From assembly GCA_002714425.1 (NCBI GenBank), contig PAXI01000012.1:1-34978 (forward strand): a stretch of 34,978 nucleotides of DNA, in the 5' to 3' direction. Source of the DNA: Chloroflexota bacterium (GTDB lineage Bacteria > Chloroflexota > Dehalococcoidia > Lucifugimonadales > Lucifugimonadaceae). The stretch's first letter is position 1. Every line of letters starts with the position of its first letter. This document shows positions 33,920 to 34,978 of the stretch, one piece after another. Made by a program: the position numbers and the translations under genes. The notes beneath the pieces were generated by a model. That model was not told the DNA's origin. It saw nothing but the letters and a program-made list of their open reading frames with translations, and searched no databases.

Positions 33920-34978
33920 ATGGTAAGTACATTAAATAGAAAAATCAACTCCTCTTATACAGATCTAGAAAATGAACTGAAAAAAAATATTTCTGGTGAA
34001 GTTAGGTTTGATGAGATAACAAAACAAATGTACTCTACCGATGCTTCTATATACTCAATGGAGCCAATTGGAGTTGTATTACCGCGCACTAATGAAGATG
34101 TTTCAAACATAATTAAGATCGCATATAAAAATAATGTCAGTATTCTTCCAAGAGGTGGAGGAACCGGGCTTTCAGGTCAAACTGTAAATCACTCTATAGT
34201 TATAGATTTTTCAAAGTATATGCATAGAATAATCGATATAAACCCTGAAGAAAAATGGGTAAAAACCCAGCCTGGTATAACTATCGACCAACTGAACACT
34301 AACTTGAAAAAATATAACCTTTTTTTCACTCCTGACCCAAGTACAACATCACGAGCTAACGTTGGAGGAGCCCTCGGAAATAATTCATGCGGAGCTCATT
34401 CGGTAGTATATGGAAAAACTGTTGACCAAATAATTGATATGGAAGTGATCTTATCCGATGGATCTCTTGCTGATTTCAGAGAATTAGACTTTGAAGAAGT
34501 AATAATCAAATCTAAATCTAACTCTTTTGAAGGTAATATTTATAAAGATTTAATTAATATTGCAAAAAATTCATCTACTGAAGTCGAAAAAAGGTTTTCA
34601 AAAGTTCTTAGAAGAGTGGGTGGATATAATTTAGATCTCATACAAGGAACTAATAAATTAAATTTATCTAATATCATGGTGGGCTCAGAAGGCACACTAG
34701 CAGCAATAACAAAAGCTAAGGTAAAAATTGAAGAGATTCCTAAATTTAAGGCTCTTTCAGTATTACATTTCAATGATATAAATTCAGCCATGGAAGCCAC
34801 AGTTGCAACTCTTGAAGAAAACCCTGCAGCAGTAGAGCATATTGGGGAAATGATTATACGCCAGGCTAGAGAATCTTTAGGATTTTCTAGAAACTTAACC
34901 TTTCTTAATGGTGAGCCAACAGACATATTAGTTGTTGAGATGACTGGAGATTCTGAAAAAGAGGTACAAAATAAACTT
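33920..34978 (+). CDS. FAD-linked oxidase (GlcD/D-2-hydroxyacid dehydrogenase type), cut by window edge
   Basis: Read directly from ATG 33920, open for 353 codons to the window end, so only the N-terminal part is seen. It opens MVSTLNRKINSSYTDLENEL. The FAD-binding (PCMH) fold is shown by PRGGGTGLSGQTV (from residue 77), NPEEKWVKTQPGI, FTPDPSTTSRANVGG and GNNSCGAHSVVYGKT near 152-166, and later IMVGSEGTLAAITKAKV, the switch to the substrate-side domain. The NNSCGAHS wording resembles large YdiJ-like proteins that also carry a C-terminal Fe-S oxidoreductase half, which would lie outside. Substrate unknown; D-lactate, glycolate and D-2-hydroxyglutarate are candidates. No ribosome binding site is seen. 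Confidence 0.9.
   Translation, partial: MVSTLNRKINSSYTDLENELKKNISGEVRFDEITKQMYSTDASIYSMEPIGVVLPRTNEDVSNIIKIAYKNNVSILPRGGGTGLSGQTVNHSIVIDFSKYMHRIIDINPEEKWVKTQPGITIDQLNTNLKKYNLFFTPDPSTTSRANVGGALGNNSCGAHSVVYGKTVDQIIDMEVILSDGSLADFRELDFEEVIIKSKSNSFEGNIYKDLINIAKNSSTEVEKRFSKVLRRVGGYNLDLIQGTNKLNLSNIMVGSEGTLAAITKAKVKIEEIPKFKALSVLHFNDINSAMEATVATLEENPAAVEHIGEMIIRQARESLGFSRNLTFLNGEPTDILVVEMTGDSEKEVQNKL

Noticed and set aside
34540-34926. 128-codon minus-strand frame near the right edge
   Set aside because: It is opposite the FAD-linked oxidase frame, which has clear PCMH motifs; the minus frame has none.

Overview
The window is a gene-dense, AT-rich bacterial chromosome segment with no phage, transposon, CRISPR, tRNA or rRNA that I can see. 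Its longest gene-free stretch is only about 220 bases. Very short spacers, overlapping genes, several TTG/GTG starts and core-metabolism content suggest a streamlined genome. A short YidC without the large periplasmic domain, the long form of S12 with the insert found in Bacillus S12, a GlnR-like regulator beside glnA, an iron-sulfur type PurF and a polyprenyl-phosphate phosphoribosyltransferase-like UbiA protein together point to a monoderm-type lineage. My best guess is a free-living marine Chloroflexota (SAR202/Dehalococcoidia-like). This is inference from protein style and needs a phylogeny.

Layout. (1) 1-4094, minus strand: rpsL-rpsG-fusA-rpsJ-rplC, a joined str/S10 ribosomal operon with no tuf gene, running off the left edge. 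(2) 4318-19257, plus strand: a GlnR-like regulator with a degenerate receiver domain, glutamine synthetase, both glutamate synthase subunits, glutamine-dependent NAD synthetase, an HtrA-like lipoprotein protease, recA, a CNNM/CBS membrane protein and tilS. (3) 25960-19249, minus strand: tlyA, then purF-purM-purH, a family 2 glycosyltransferase and a nicotinate phosphoribosyltransferase. (4) 26020-27492, plus strand: a UbiA-family prenyltransferase and a membrane-anchored thioredoxin-like protein. (5) 31942-27471, minus strand: rpmH-rnpA-yidD, a PQQ-propeller lipoprotein, yidC-jag and a PfkB kinase. (6) 32098 to the right edge, plus strand: a GreA-type factor with an extra N-terminal domain, a TerC-family membrane protein and a truncated FAD-linked oxidase.

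How it works together. Region 2 couples ammonium assimilation (GS/GOGAT) to glutamine use in NAD synthesis, apparently under its own regulator. Region 3 joins purine synthesis, where PurF also uses glutamine, to nicotinate salvage, which feeds the NadE step encoded in region 2. Region 5 is the classic RNase P/membrane-insertion cluster with two extra members.

The most unusual items are the GreA protein carrying an N-terminal module resembling the core-binding domain of tyrosine recombinases, the GlnR-like regulator without a phosphorylation pocket, a 107-base same-strand overlap between yidC and jag, the lipoprotein inserted in the yid cluster, and a perfect 16-bp tandem duplication that doubles the start region of the glycosyltransferase gene. 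I do not see one clearly new multi-gene system; these are individual oddities in an otherwise ordinary housekeeping region.
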